From: an uncultured Eggerthellaceae bacterium
Lineage (GTDB): Bacteria; Actinomycetota; Coriobacteriia; Coriobacteriales; Eggerthellaceae
DNA: 17,956 nucleotides
Reading direction: 5' to 3'
Assembly: GCA_946618265.1 (NCBI GenBank)
Contig: CAMOLA010000041.1
Coordinates: forward strand, 1 to 17,956
In this document: one piece after another, positions 4,876 to 12,452 of the stretch
Numbering within the stretch: position 1 is the first letter of the stretch
How the letters are laid out: each line of letters starts with the position of its first letter
The notes under the pieces: model-generated
Seen by the model: the letters and a program-made list of their open reading frames with translations, nothing else
Database searches by the model: none
Told to the model about the DNA's origin: nothing
Program-made: the position numbers and the translations under genes

Positions 4876-7800
4876 CTATTTGACCTTGACCTTCTTGCCG
4901 CTGTTCTTCTTGGCAAAGATCTTCTTGTAAGCTTTCTTCTTTGCCTTGGGAACTTTCACGGTCTTCAGCTTCTTGGCGCTCTTGAAGCAGCCCTTGACTG
5001 ACGCCTTCGTGAGCCTTGCCGTCTTGACGGTTACCTTCTTGACCTTGGTTCCTTTGAATGCGCCCTTGGCTATCCCCGTAACCGCAAAAACGCGCCCGTT
5101 GATCCTCACGGTTGCGGGAACGATCGCGGACTTGGCCTTCTTGGGCGCTTTCTGGTATATGACCGTGCCAGCTACGGAATTGGCAACGCGATAGGTTGAC
5201 CCACCGATTACGGCAAGGTGACCCGCCGGAACCGCAGCAGGAGCGGGCTTTGCAGCCGCGTGCTGATCCTTAACGCGCGCTTCCAACACGCGGCTGCGAG
5301 TGGTCCAAAACTCGTAGTATTGGTCCTGGCTCACCAGCTTGCCATCCTCATACCAGCCGAGGAACGTGGTCTTGTCATCGAGGGAAATATCAACCCAGCA
5401 TCCGCTCCCCGGATCTACCATCCGGTCAGACTGCTCGATTTCTGTCTTGTTCGAAGCCGATGCTCCCGTAAGCTTCGTCGTAAGCGTCACGTCGGCGTCG
5501 CTGAACCATGCAACCACGCTCACGCCGTCCCTGACCTCGACGGGGCTCAGCTGGGTGGCGCCCACGAATTCTCCGTCGCAATACCAACCCAGCAGGCTCA
5601 CATCCTCCTTCGTCGGATGCGCATAAAGAACGGCAAGGTCTTCCTCGGGCGCCGTCATGCTCGTCGTCCACGTACCGTCTTCTACGTTAATCGATGACTC
5701 GGCATCTTCGCTGTTCAACAGCTCGTCGTCGTAGTCGACCGGATTGTTATTAACCCACGCCTTTCCCGATCCGAGCGCGCTAACGCGCACCGATCCCATG
5801 GTCGGCGATACACTTGCAAACTTCGCCGTAAGCTTCGTATCGCCCTCGATCGCAAACTCGTATTCCAGCTCGTCGGACACCTTCTCGTCGCCTACGAACC
5901 AGCCTTCGAACTCCCCGCCGTTGCGGTTTGCCGCCTCGGCAACGGCCTTGCCACCAACCTTGGCATCGTTGCGAGTCAAATCGGCATAGCCACGGCCTTC
6001 GGCGTGCACTTCGACTGTCGCCGGATCCGTATCCCGGAACTTCGCCACGAGACGCTTTTCCTCCCACGGATCGAACTGGCACGTCTCGTCCGTGCTCAGG
6101 CATTCGCCATCGACATACCAGCCATCGAATAAGCTCGTTTCCACCTCGAGCGCGCGCAATGTCACGACTTGGTCGAAATCGTAGTTGGACCCGTCGTCGT
6201 AGAAAACGGTGCGCCTGTCGTAATAACTGTCCTCGCCCTCGTCACCTTCGTCTTCGTCGTAATACTCGTCGTATTCTTCGTCGTAGTACTCGCTATCTTC
6301 TTCGTCGTAGTACTCGTCGTCTTCGCCATCGTCTCCATCAGCGTCCAATTCGGCAACGACGCTTCCGTTGCCCTCGACGGTCACCGAACCGGGAGCCGCC
6401 GGCTCCGGCGAGAACCGCGCGACAAGCGTCATAGCGCGATCAACGTCAAGCGTGAACACGGGTTCGCCTGAACGCAAATCACCTTCCAAGGCACCGCCAT
6501 CACCGCCATCGCCCTGGCCATCAGCCCCTTCGGCACCATCAGCCCCATCAGCGGCAACTTCGTACCAGCCGTCGAAAACCATGCCCTCATCGGGATGCGC
6601 CGTCAACGTCACGCTGTCGCCAACCGTAACCGTCTGGCTCGATGTCGCAGTGCCCTGACCGTCCGTCAGGATGGTCAACTCAGCGACGGAGAGCGTCGAA
6701 GCATCATCGACCGAAGATGTCGCCGAAACGGCGCCTTCGACACCTTGCAACTCGAATCGGCTCGCAGCAGTGTCGGCGTTCTCCTCATCGTATTCCATAA
6801 GCGACGCCTCATGCGTGCCGCCAGCAGCCAGCGCAATGTCGTCGTAGCTGACCGTTGACGTCACCTGGCCTTCGTTGCCATACTGCGTGACCTGCACGTC
6901 CATCGTGCCCGAATCCGTCGCCTCGATCAGAACCGAATATCCCTCGTCGTTCGGCACGATAAAATTCTTCACGTCCCCGTCGACCCATGCGCCGATACCG
7001 GACGCAAGCGATTCCTCGTCCACTTCCCCATCGACGATCCGTCCCGCCACTTCACCGAACGAATCGAGGAGCGTCACGTTGACCGGGCACGCAACGCTGA
7101 TACGCGAACGGTCCAACTTCAGCTGCGCTATCATGTTGCCGATCAGTCCCGTGGGCCTGCCGTTCAGGACATCGAACACGCTGCCGACGCATATTTCGTC
7201 AACACTCGTCTTGGCCCGCCCCGACTTCAATGCTTCGGAACCGCTTTTGTCGAAGCATGCGTAAACGGAGGCGCCGCTTTCGTAGACCGTGTAGATGTTG
7301 CCGTCCTTCACGTACGACTCCTCCAACATTGGCGGAAGGACGTACACCTTGGCGGCCAACTCGCTCAACACCGCATTTTTCTTGTTCGTGACATCCCAGA
7401 TCAACATCCGCGAATCGTCGGCGCGGCCGGGCGAAATGTTGAGTGCAAGGTACGTGCGCCCATCTTTGTGCATGAACGTTGCGCCGTTGCCGCCCGCAGG
7501 GACTCGGTACCATTGCTCGGCAGCCACCGTCGAGCCGTTGATCCGGTAACCCACGACGTTGCATGACGGGGTGTTTTCGTCGGTCTTGTTGTTGCCCACC
7601 CACAGAAGACCTGACATGCCGTCATACGTGTTGAACGAAGCCGAGTTCAGCTTGTTTCCCGTGCCGACAAGGCTGACCAGGTCGCTTTCGGATACCGTCA
7701 TGCTGACGTTGCTCCCGCCCTGCAGTGCGGTCGTCAACCTCGAGTACGGAATCTTGAATTCTTGCAGATTGCCGCTTCCGTCCCTATGCGTGCTCGAGGC

Positions 7801-9138
7801 GATCCATAGATTATCGTCATCGAACGTTATGCCGCCCACATGGCTACCATTCTTGATCGATGCGATGCCGTTCAGCGTAACCGTCGCCACATAGGTCCCG
7901 TCCCGCTTAAGCACGTAGAGCGCCGAGTCATGCACCTTGCCGCTCTTTGAGTGCACCTTTAGATCCTTGGCGACGTACTGGGAATTGGCGGCCGTCGTGG
8001 GAGTGGATTTCGCCATCCCGTGAAGCTTATCGCCCGCGCAGTACGCGCTGATGATGATGTACTCGTTGGTTACGCACATACCCTGCGGAACCTGCGCGTC
8101 GCATCCGCCCGCTGCCGTCGAGTACTCAAGCCCGGGCACGACGTAGCGCGTGCCCGTGAAATGCGCGAAATCAGGATACGCCTTCGCGACGTAATCCGCG
8201 TTGACCATGTAGTGATTGAGCATGCCCGCTTTGTGCGCATAGTCGGGATACACGCGTTTGCGGGTGATCGTGGTCAAAGGCACCGGCGCGGGAGAAGGAG
8301 TAGGCGAAGGCGTGACCGTGGCCGGCTGGTTGTCGATGCTCGAGTAGCTGACATCCGGCTTCGAGGTGATGGTGTTCTTAATCGAGAGTTGGCCGTTCTT
8401 GACCACGCCAACATTCCAATAACGGCCAGACCCCGTCAGGGGAATCGAAATCGACTTGACAAGCTTTCCGCCCTTGTAAATATCGACGTGCGCCCCGGAA
8501 GTCGTCATCTTGGGGCTTCCGCTGAAATTGTGGATATAGTAATAGCAAGGATAATTCGAGGTGGAAGCCAGGTCGATGGTTTCGGGCCCATAGCTGTCGA
8601 CGTCGTCGTGATCTAGCGTACAGTATGTTCCACCGCCATAGGACGCGCTACTTGAGGAGTAGTACACGTGGATGGACTTGCCATCAGGGCGGTAGCCGGC
8701 AATGTGCGAGTCGAGATCAAGCGGCTTCGCGCCCCAACGCAGCACGAACCTGAAGCTTTGATCGGAATTCCCCTGAACGCTCATCGTGCCGCCGGCCAAT
8801 TCGACCGCGTCCGAGACCGCCATGGGCGTAAGCGCCTTGCCCTGCGCACCGACGCTCGGCACGCCTTGGTTCGCGGCATCCGGCACCTGCGCGCCTTCGG
8901 CCAAATCCCAATCTTTCTGGACGACGGGGGCGCCGTCCCGCGCCTCTGCCGTAAGCTCATCTTGCGCAAGTTGCTCCTGCAGCATGCCAGCCTCAAGTGA
9001 AAGATCAGAGCCTGAATCGCCTGTTTGCTCGGCGCACGCAACGCCCGGCTGCGCAATCGCGATGAAGAACGCCACCGCCAACATCGCAAGCATTGCCTCA
9101 ATGCGCCTTGCCGCCATCTGCCTCCGGATAACACCCAT
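4876..9138 (-). CDS. Large secreted multidomain surface protein
   Basis: 1,420 residues from the ATG at 9138, which follows AAGGGG; upstream in-frame codons lack a ribosome-binding site. A Sec signal peptide (RRQ..RR charges, AMLAMLAVAFFIAIA core, cut after ACA) is followed by a YfaP/DUF2135-like domain at about 126-260 (FVLRWGAKPLDLDSHI), a Pro/Thr linker, a propeller-like region at about 290-710 (HVGGITFDDDNLWIAS), then five bacterial GWY repeats near 855, 1003, 1076, 1183 and 1258 (FDGWYVDGE, FEGWFVGDE, LGWYCDGE, LGWYEDGK). Residues about 929-975 are an Asp/Glu/Tyr-rich insert. The last 115 residues are a lysine-rich domain like the BspA/LRR_5-type C-termini of coriobacterial surface proteins (AFKGTKVKKVTVK), ending GKKVKVK, probably for wall binding. 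No LPXTG or final membrane helix. Likely an adhesin or host-contact protein; ligand unknown. Confidence 0.85.
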   Translation of the reverse strand: MGVIRRQMAARRIEAMLAMLAVAFFIAIAQPGVACAEQTGDSGSDLSLEAGMLQEQLAQDELTAEARDGAPVVQKDWDLAEGAQVPDAANQGVPSVGAQGKALTPMAVSDAVELAGGTMSVQGNSDQSFRFVLRWGAKPLDLDSHIAGYRPDGKSIHVYYSSSSASYGGGTYCTLDHDDVDSYGPETIDLASTSNYPCYYYIHNFSGSPKMTTSGAHVDIYKGGKLVKSISIPLTGSGRYWNVGVVKNGQLSIKNTITSKPDVSYSSIDNQPATVTPSPTPSPAPVPLTTITRKRVYPDYAHKAGMLNHYMVNADYVAKAYPDFAHFTGTRYVVPGLEYSTAAGGCDAQVPQGMCVTNEYIIISAYCAGDKLHGMAKSTPTTAANSQYVAKDLKVHSKSGKVHDSALYVLKRDGTYVATVTLNGIASIKNGSHVGGITFDDDNLWIASSTHRDGSGNLQEFKIPYSRLTTALQGGSNVSMTVSESDLVSLVGTGNKLNSASFNTYDGMSGLLWVGNNKTDENTPSCNVVGYRINGSTVAAEQWYRVPAGGNGATFMHKDGRTYLALNISPGRADDSRMLIWDVTNKKNAVLSELAAKVYVLPPMLEESYVKDGNIYTVYESGASVYACFDKSGSEALKSGRAKTSVDEICVGSVFDVLNGRPTGLIGNMIAQLKLDRSRISVACPVNVTLLDSFGEVAGRIVDGEVDEESLASGIGAWVDGDVKNFIVPNDEGYSVLIEATDSGTMDVQVTQYGNEGQVTSTVSYDDIALAAGGTHEASLMEYDEENADTAASRFELQGVEGAVSATSSVDDASTLSVAELTILTDGQGTATSSQTVTVGDSVTLTAHPDEGMVFDGWYEVAADGADGAEGADGQGDGGDGGALEGDLRSGEPVFTLDVDRAMTLVARFSPEPAAPGSVTVEGNGSVVAELDADGDDGEDDEYYDEEDSEYYDEEYDEYYDEDEGDEGEDSYYDRRTVFYDDGSNYDFDQVVTLRALEVETSLFDGWYVDGECLSTDETCQFDPWEEKRLVAKFRDTDPATVEVHAEGRGYADLTRNDAKVGGKAVAEAANRNGGEFEGWFVGDEKVSDELEYEFAIEGDTKLTAKFASVSPTMGSVRVSALGSGKAWVNNNPVDYDDELLNSEDAESSINVEDGTWTTSMTAPEEDLAVLYAHPTKEDVSLLGWYCDGEFVGATQLSPVEVRDGVSVVAWFSDADVTLTTKLTGASASNKTEIEQSDRMVDPGSGCWVDISLDDKTTFLGWYEDGKLVSQDQYYEFWTTRSRVLEARVKDQHAAAKPAPAAVPAGHLAVIGGSTYRVANSVAGTVIYQKAPKKAKSAIVPATVRINGRVFAVTGIAKGAFKGTKVKKVTVKTARLTKASVKGCFKSAKKLKTVKVPKAKKKAYKKIFAKKNSGKKVKVK

Positions 9139-9186
9139 GATGACCCAACCCCTTGCAATCCGATGATTGATTAGCGATGCGCTCAA

Positions 9187-9195
9187 ATTATCGCA
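9187..9195 (-). promoter_or_regulatory. Possible extended -10 for the surface-protein gene
   Basis: On the minus strand TGCGATAAT lies 49 bp upstream of the chosen ATG. The TG-N-GATAAT form suggests an extended -10; no clear -35. Confidence 0.3.
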
Positions 9196-9322
9196 TAACG
9201 CACGTGGCTGGACCGAATGGATCTGAAAATCGTGCCGCACTGCATCGTGGGTTTTCGCGGTCGAGGCGCTGGCCGTCGGCCATCCCGAAGAGCAGGACGT
9301 TGGTATCGAGCAATAGGTTCAT
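9188..9322 (-). pseudogene. PIN-domain (VapC-like) toxin stub
   Basis: The minus-strand ATG at 9322 opens MNLLLDTNVLLFGMADGQRL, the first strand of PIN ribonucleases with their first catalytic Asp. Similarity stops after about 21 residues and the frame ends at 44, against about 130 for a full toxin; the other acidic residues are missing. It begins three bases after the stop of the antitoxin remnant, the usual layout of such operons. Non-functional; the surface-protein leader replaces its 3' part. Confidence 0.55.
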
Positions 9323-9325
9323 GCG

Positions 9326-9495
9326 CTACACCGTCCCGAAGAGCTCTACCACCTCGTCGTTGCGCGAATCGATGTTGCCAAACTTGTACTGGCCAGCGAG
9401 CAGGCCGAATGTGAAGGGGCGGGACCGCTCAACGTAAGGGTTTATCTGCGCGACAGGCTTGTTACTACTCGCCCCCCACGCCCCCGCAATCGATT
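9326..9495 (-). pseudogene. Phd/VapB-type antitoxin C-terminal remnant
   Basis: In the minus-strand frame ending at 9326 the last residues read FTFGLLAGQYKFGNIDSRND then EVVELFGTV. This fits the tail of Phd-type antitoxins (GLLxGxx ... D-E-x-x-x-L-F). The DNA-binding N-terminus is missing: the terminator of the phosphatase gene lies where it should be. With the PIN stub it marks a dead toxin-antitoxin pair. The stretch 9139-9603 holds only this pair and the terminator. Confidence 0.5.
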
Positions 9496-9497
9496 CC

Positions 9498-9526
9498 AGA
9501 AAAGAAAAGCCCGGCGACGCCGGGCT
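9498..9526 (-). terminator. Rho-independent terminator of the histidine phosphatase gene
   Basis: On the minus strand AGCCCGGC, loop GTC, GCCGGGCT, then TTTCTTTTCT. An 8-bp GC stem with a T-rich tail, about 80 bp after the phosphatase stop codon. Confidence 0.85.
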
Positions 9527-9603
9527 GGGATAGAAACATCCGCGCGCATCGACGGGCTACGAAACGCCGCACCCACCAACGCGCACCATCCACGCCCCCA
9601 CAC

Positions 9604-10257
9604 CTAATACGCCGCATACCTATCGACGCAGAGCGACTCGTCGTAGTACACCTTGTCGCTCTCGAGCAATCGGCAGACCCCGCCTTCGGCGTCCACGATG
9701 CTGACCGAGCAGTTGTACGGCACGTGGCCCTGCCAGAAATCGGCGGGGTCGCCGTACAGCCCGTTAAGCATGGCCCTAAGCGCGAAGCCGTGGGTCGACA
9801 CCAGAACGTTCTCGAAGTCCCCGAGCCGCCCCTCGGCCAGCTCGCGCAGGAACCCCTGCGTGCGCGCGCAGACGTCCCCCGCGTCCTCGCCGCCCGGAAA
9901 CCCCGGGAAGCGGAACGGGTCCTCGAAGAACAGCCGGCACAGCTCCGCGTCGACCTCGCGCTCGCCCGGGCGGAACCTCCTGCCCTCGTAGTCGCCCATA
10001 TGGATCTCGAGCAGCCTGTCGTCGATCCGAAGCGGGACCGAGCCGTTCCCGCTCTCCCCCAGCATCTCCCGGGCCGTGAGGCGGGCGCGGGACAGCGGGC
10101 TCGAGAACGCCGCGTCGAACGCGACTCCCGCCAGCGCCCTGCCCGTCACCCGCGCGAGCTCCCGGCCGCTCTCGGCGAGCTTCCCGTCCATCCGCCCCTG
10201 GAAGATCCCGAGCGCGTTCGCCTCGGTCTCCCCGTGCCTCACAACGTAAATCCTCAT
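9604..10257 (-). CDS. Histidine phosphatase family protein (phosphoglycerate mutase-like)
   Basis: 217-residue cytosolic phosphatase of the RHG superfamily. RHGETEAN at residues 7-14 carries the phospho-accepting His 8; SSPLSRARLTA supplies the conserved Arg; the acid/base Glu is in LLEIHMGDYEG; the second His (156) is in VSTHGFALR. Substrate cannot be told: the family includes cofactor-dependent phosphoglycerate mutases and broad phosphatases, and the length and sequence fit the latter better. The ATG at 10257 was chosen because family similarity begins at MRIYVVRHGE; a longer in-frame start at 10305 would run into REP-like DNA. A strong terminator follows. Not in an operon. Confidence 0.88.
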   Translation of the reverse strand: MRIYVVRHGETEANALGIFQGRMDGKLAESGRELARVTGRALAGVAFDAAFSSPLSRARLTAREMLGESGNGSVPLRIDDRLLEIHMGDYEGRRFRPGEREVDAELCRLFFEDPFRFPGFPGGEDAGDVCARTQGFLRELAEGRLGDFENVLVSTHGFALRAMLNGLYGDPADFWQGHVPYNCSVSIVDAEGGVCRLLESDKVYYDESLCVDRYAAY

Positions 10258-10278
10258 GTCCCAACCAATCTCCCCGGG

Positions 10279-10314
10279 TGAACAGGGGGACGCGCTCCCG
10301 TTCATGCGGCGTCA
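10279..10314. repeat. REP-like palindrome (relative of 1641-1702)
   Basis: GTGAACAGGGGGACGCG then CTCCCGTTCATGCGGCGTCAT: the same core and GCGGCGTCAT tail as 1641-1680. Confidence 0.6.
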
Positions 10315-10320
10315 TCCGGG

Positions 10321-10383
10321 GATACAGGGGACGGTTCTAGCGTGTCATCAGCGCATGACACACTAGAACCGACCCCCTGTATC
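10321..10383. repeat. 63-bp REP-like palindrome
   Basis: Left arm GATACAGGGGACGGTTCTAG then CGTGTCAT, loop CAGCGC, right arm ATGACACACTAGAACC then GACCCCCTGTATC. The arms pair over about 28 bp with a few mismatches. A degenerate copy is at 3028-3090 and a half copy at 13312-13344. It ends inside the stop codon of the MazF-like gene. GGGGACGGTTCT hairpins of this kind are known in other bacteria as REP elements moved by RAYT-type transposases; none is seen here. Confidence 0.8.
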
Positions 10384-10729
10384 ACTCCCCGGCGACGGCG
10401 GCCAGCACGCGCTTTATGGCCTCGATGTCGCGTTCGCTCAGCCTCCCGATGCGCCCGGCCGTGCCGAGGTAGCCGGCGGGGATCTCCGCGATCCTGTCGG
10501 CCCGCGCGATCGACGGCTTGTCGAGCCCGGCCTCTCGCCAGTCTCGTATCAGGTAGTCATGCGGCAGGGAAAGCTTGCTCGCCGCGCCGGTCACCATCAT
10601 GACGAGGCTTCCGTCCTCGCGCAGCCCCACCACGATGACGGGACGGTACTTGTACCCGCGTCCCTCGGAGAAGTCGAAGCGCGCGTGCCAGACCTCCCAC
10701 ACCTGCGGGCCTTGCCCGCCGCTACTCAT
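10382..10729 (-). CDS. PemK/MazF-type toxin (type II toxin-antitoxin)
   Basis: 115-residue predicted endoribonuclease that would cut mRNA and stop growth. The N-terminus VWEVWHARFDFSEGRGYKYR then PVIVVG matches the opening strands of the PemK/MazF fold, with the family's conserved RPV; the end has LDKPSIARADRIAEIP and IGRLSERDIEAIKRVL, typical of the second half. The ATG overlaps the last codons of the antitoxin gene by eight bases, so the two are translationally coupled. The stop codon is built from the edge of the REP-like palindrome, so that insertion sets the C-terminus. The length is normal for the family. Confidence 0.85.
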   Translation of the reverse strand: MSSGGQGPQVWEVWHARFDFSEGRGYKYRPVIVVGLREDGSLVMMVTGAASKLSLPHDYLIRDWREAGLDKPSIARADRIAEIPAGYLGTAGRIGRLSERDIEAIKRVLAAVAGE

Positions 10730-11000
10730 CGTCGTCCCACTCTGCGGGGAGAACCGCGACGCCGTCGGCGTTGAGCGGGGCCTTGTAGGCCCTCATCGAG
10801 AGGGCCTCGTAGGACGGGGGCTCGGGCCGCATCTCGAAGGGAAGGCCGCCCACCTCGATGGACTTCACCAGGAAAATGTTGATGGCGTCGCTCAGGCTCA
10901 GGCCCCAGCGGGCGTACACGCTGGTGGCGTCGGCCTTCACCTGCTCGGTGCTCCTGGACTTTATCTCCGCGGTCCTCGCGGGCATGGTCACCGCAGCCAT
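10722..11000 (-). CDS. RelB/DinJ-type antitoxin
   Basis: 92-residue antitoxin with a ribbon-helix-helix N-terminus: IKSRSTEQVKADATSVYARW then GLSLSDAINIFLVKSI, the classic DinJ pattern, followed by GLPFEMRP and an acidic tail (LPAEWDDDE) that should cover the toxin. ATG 11000 is preferred over the TTG at 11012 because GGAGG lies seven bases before it. It is the first gene of an operon with the PemK/MazF-like toxin. A perfect inverted repeat over the promoter points to self-repression. DinJ-type antitoxins usually pair with YafQ/RelE toxins, so this pairing is mixed. Confidence 0.88.
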   Translation of the reverse strand: MAAVTMPARTAEIKSRSTEQVKADATSVYARWGLSLSDAINIFLVKSIEVGGLPFEMRPEPPSYEALSMRAYKAPLNADGVAVLPAEWDDDE

Positions 11001-11022
11001 TCCTGCCTCCAATCGTCAATGT

Positions 11023-11046
11023 ACCCAGATTGTACCCTATCTGGGT
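11023..11046. promoter_or_regulatory. Operator of the RelB-MazF module
   Basis: Perfect inverted repeat ACCCAGAT, eight bases, ATCTGGGT. It covers the -10 box, so antitoxin binding would block transcription. Confidence 0.7.
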
Positions 11047-11057
11047 TTGCACGGCAA
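11029..11057 (-). promoter_or_regulatory. Promoter of the RelB-MazF module
   Basis: On the minus strand TTGCCG (11052-11057), a 17-base spacer and TACAAT (11029-11034), 29 bp upstream of the antitoxin ATG. The -35 lies inside the AbiEii stub. Confidence 0.65.
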
Positions 11058-11207
11058 ACGACGCGGGATGGGACGACGCAGTCGCGCCAGGGCGAAAGGG
11101 ATATGCGCTCGAGAAGCCGTTCGTTCAAGAGCCGACATGGTCGGTTCTTGCCAGGCGGGTGTCCCCGCCTCCTTGGCGCGGGAGTTCACGCGCGCCTTCA
11201 GCTGCAT
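11037..11207 (-). pseudogene. abiEii: AbiEii toxin stub (type IV toxin-antitoxin)
   Basis: ATG 11207 follows the AbiEi stop by 14 bases, the normal order of the operon, and opens MQLKARVNSRAKEAGTPA, the start of AbiEii nucleotidyltransferases. Similarity fades by about residue 20 and the frame stops at 56, whereas full toxins have nearly 300 residues with a GSD...D active site. All catalytic parts are missing. The 3' end has been replaced by the RelB-MazF promoter. Stem-loops at 11129-11151 (AAGAGCCGA/TCGGTTCTT) and 11154-11170 (GGCGGG/CCCGCC) lie in it. Confidence 0.6.
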
Positions 11208-11221
11208 CGCGTTCCTTGTCC

Positions 11222-11828
11222 TCATAGGAGCACCTTCATGTAAGTCCGGACCTTCCCCTCCACGCCGAGGGCGCGGGCGTAGTCAACGAGCTTGACGGGG
11301 TCTCGGTCGGCCCTCCTGACGTAAGCCCGCATCGCCGGCGACACGACCTGGTCGTCTACCACCTCCTGGCCGCGCACCAGGTCGCAGAGCGTGCGTTCCA
11401 GGTCGTAGGCGCGAACGGCGTTCCCGTAGCTCGTCCTCACCAGGCAGACGCCCAGCTCCAGCACGTCGTCGGCGCAAGAGCGGCAGACGATCCCGGCGGC
11501 CCTCGCCTTTGCCGTGTTGTAGCTTCTGGGGAAGGTCATGGTGAGCGAGAACGGCGCCCGGTCCGTCATATTATGGAGGAACAGCGCCGTCTCGTCCGAG
11601 AAGACGCCCCTCGCGAAGCGGTGCTGCGCCACGAGGAAGGGGTCCTCCCACGTCCCGGGGAGCGCGTAGAGGCCGCGGTCGACCTGGACGAGCTCGGCCC
11701 TCTCGACGGCCTCCGCCAGGCAGCGCCTGGGGATGCCCGCGGCCGTCGCCTGGGCGGCGGTTACGTAGCCGTTGCCGGCCTGCGCTATTTCGAGAAGCCC
11801 GCTCGCCTTGCCCTCCTCAGTTGTACAT
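11222..11828 (-). pseudogene. abiEi: AbiEi-type antitoxin, frameshifted at its start
   Basis: Type IV antitoxin and repressor of the AbiE system. The order is complete: winged helix (GYVTAAQATAAGIPRRCLAE, then RGLYALPGTWEDPF), then the GVFSDETALFLHNMTDRAPF and MTFPRSYNT core, then RAYDLERTLCDLVRG and YARALGVEGKVRTYM. The in-frame sequence runs upstream to a TAA with no ATG, GTG or TTG before the winged helix. ATG 11828 reads ATG TAC AAC TGA; removing one T (11819) would give MYNEEGKASGLLEIAQAGNG, a normal N-terminus and 201 residues. So the gene looks intact apart from one base near its start. The GTG at 11632 would make a 136-residue protein without the DNA-binding domain. Confidence 0.75.
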
Positions 11829-11832
11829 CTGC

Positions 11833-11856
11833 GCTGAATATTTTACATTATTCAGC
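11833..11856. promoter_or_regulatory. Operator of the AbiE locus
   Basis: Perfect inverted repeat GCTGAATA, eight bases, TATTCAGC over the -10 box. AbiEi antitoxins are known to bind inverted repeats in their own promoter, so this is the likely site. Confidence 0.65.
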
Positions 11857-11868
11857 ATGTGAGTACAA
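11840..11868 (-). promoter_or_regulatory. Promoter of the AbiE locus
   Basis: On the minus strand TTGTAC (11863-11868), 17 bases, TAAAAT (11840-11845). Transcription would begin only a few bases before ATG 11828, giving an almost leaderless mRNA. Confidence 0.65.
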
Positions 11869-11987
11869 TGCGGACGATACGAGCTAGCCGCACGGGCAAT
11901 CGCAATCGCGTTCGCTCCCGCCCATCGGGCCAAACGATCGTCGAGGCACGTATATACTGCGATATGGACCTATTGGAGGTGATCGCG

Positions 11988-12125
11988 ATGATGACGGCGA
12001 AGCTGATAGCCGACGCGGTTAGCGCATCGTGGCTCATTGCCGCTCGAAGATTCGTCTCGTTGGGGGAAGATGCCGTTCGATACTGCGATGCGCCGTTCGG
12101 ACATGCTACAATAAGTCCGCAATAG
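11988..12125 (+). CDS. Hypothetical small protein (45 residues)
   Basis: Not recognised. The ATG at 11988 follows a near-ideal GGAGGTGAT site, and a possible -10 (TATACT, 11953-11958) lies upstream. The product starts MMTAKLIADAVSASWLIAAR and is weakly amphipathic. It could be a leader peptide, the stub of a lost gene, or chance; the good ribosome-binding site is the only strong point. Confidence 0.3.
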   Translation: MMTAKLIADAVSASWLIAARRFVSLGEDAVRYCDAPFGHATISPQ

Positions 12126-12136
12126 AGTCCGTAATA
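12104..12136 (+). promoter_or_regulatory. Extended -10 and direct-repeat operator of the Phd-RelE module
   Basis: TGCTACAAT ends at 12112 (extended -10). Right behind it AGTCCGCAATA (12114-12124) and AGTCCGTAATA (12126-12136) form a direct repeat, a likely antitoxin-binding site at the transcription start. Confidence 0.45.
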
Positions 12137-12161
12137 AGGTGAACGAAAGCAGGTGAGCGGA

Positions 12162-12452
12162 ATGCCGGCAATCTACCCCTCGACGGCGCTCAAGAACGAG
12201 CAGCGCGCGATAAAGGCCATCGCCGACAGGGAGGTCGTCTACATCACCGAGAACGGGCGCGGCAAGTACCTGTTCATGTCCCAGGAGGTCCACGACCGCG
12301 AAATCGCCGAGGCCGTGGAGGAGGCGCTCTACGAGGCGCGAATGTCCGAGGCGCTTCGCGCGTCGCGCGCCGACTACGAGGCCGGGCGTTACTACACGTC
12401 ACGGGAGGACCTGAAGGCGGCCGTCGAGAGCAAGCGGGCCGCGCATGCCTAG
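12162..12452 (+). CDS. Phd/YefM-type antitoxin
   Basis: 96-residue antitoxin. AIYPSTALKNEQRAIKAIAD then REVVYITENGRGKYLFMS is the Phd/YefM DNA-binding fold, with the family's V-x-I-T-x-N-G-R-G turn; HDREIAEAVEEALYEARMSE begins the C-terminal arm that wraps the toxin. ATG 12162 has AGGTGA just upstream; a GTG at 12153 is an alternative. It is followed with an eight-base overlap by the RelE/ParE toxin. Direct repeats in the promoter region suggest self-regulation. Confidence 0.82.
   Translation: MPAIYPSTALKNEQRAIKAIADREVVYITENGRGKYLFMSQEVHDREIAEAVEEALYEARMSEALRASRADYEAGRYYTSREDLKAAVESKRAAHA

Noticed and set aside
8281..8320. Short Pro/Thr-coding repeats in the surface gene
   Set aside because: They encode a normal PTPSPAP linker and are not a separate repeat element.
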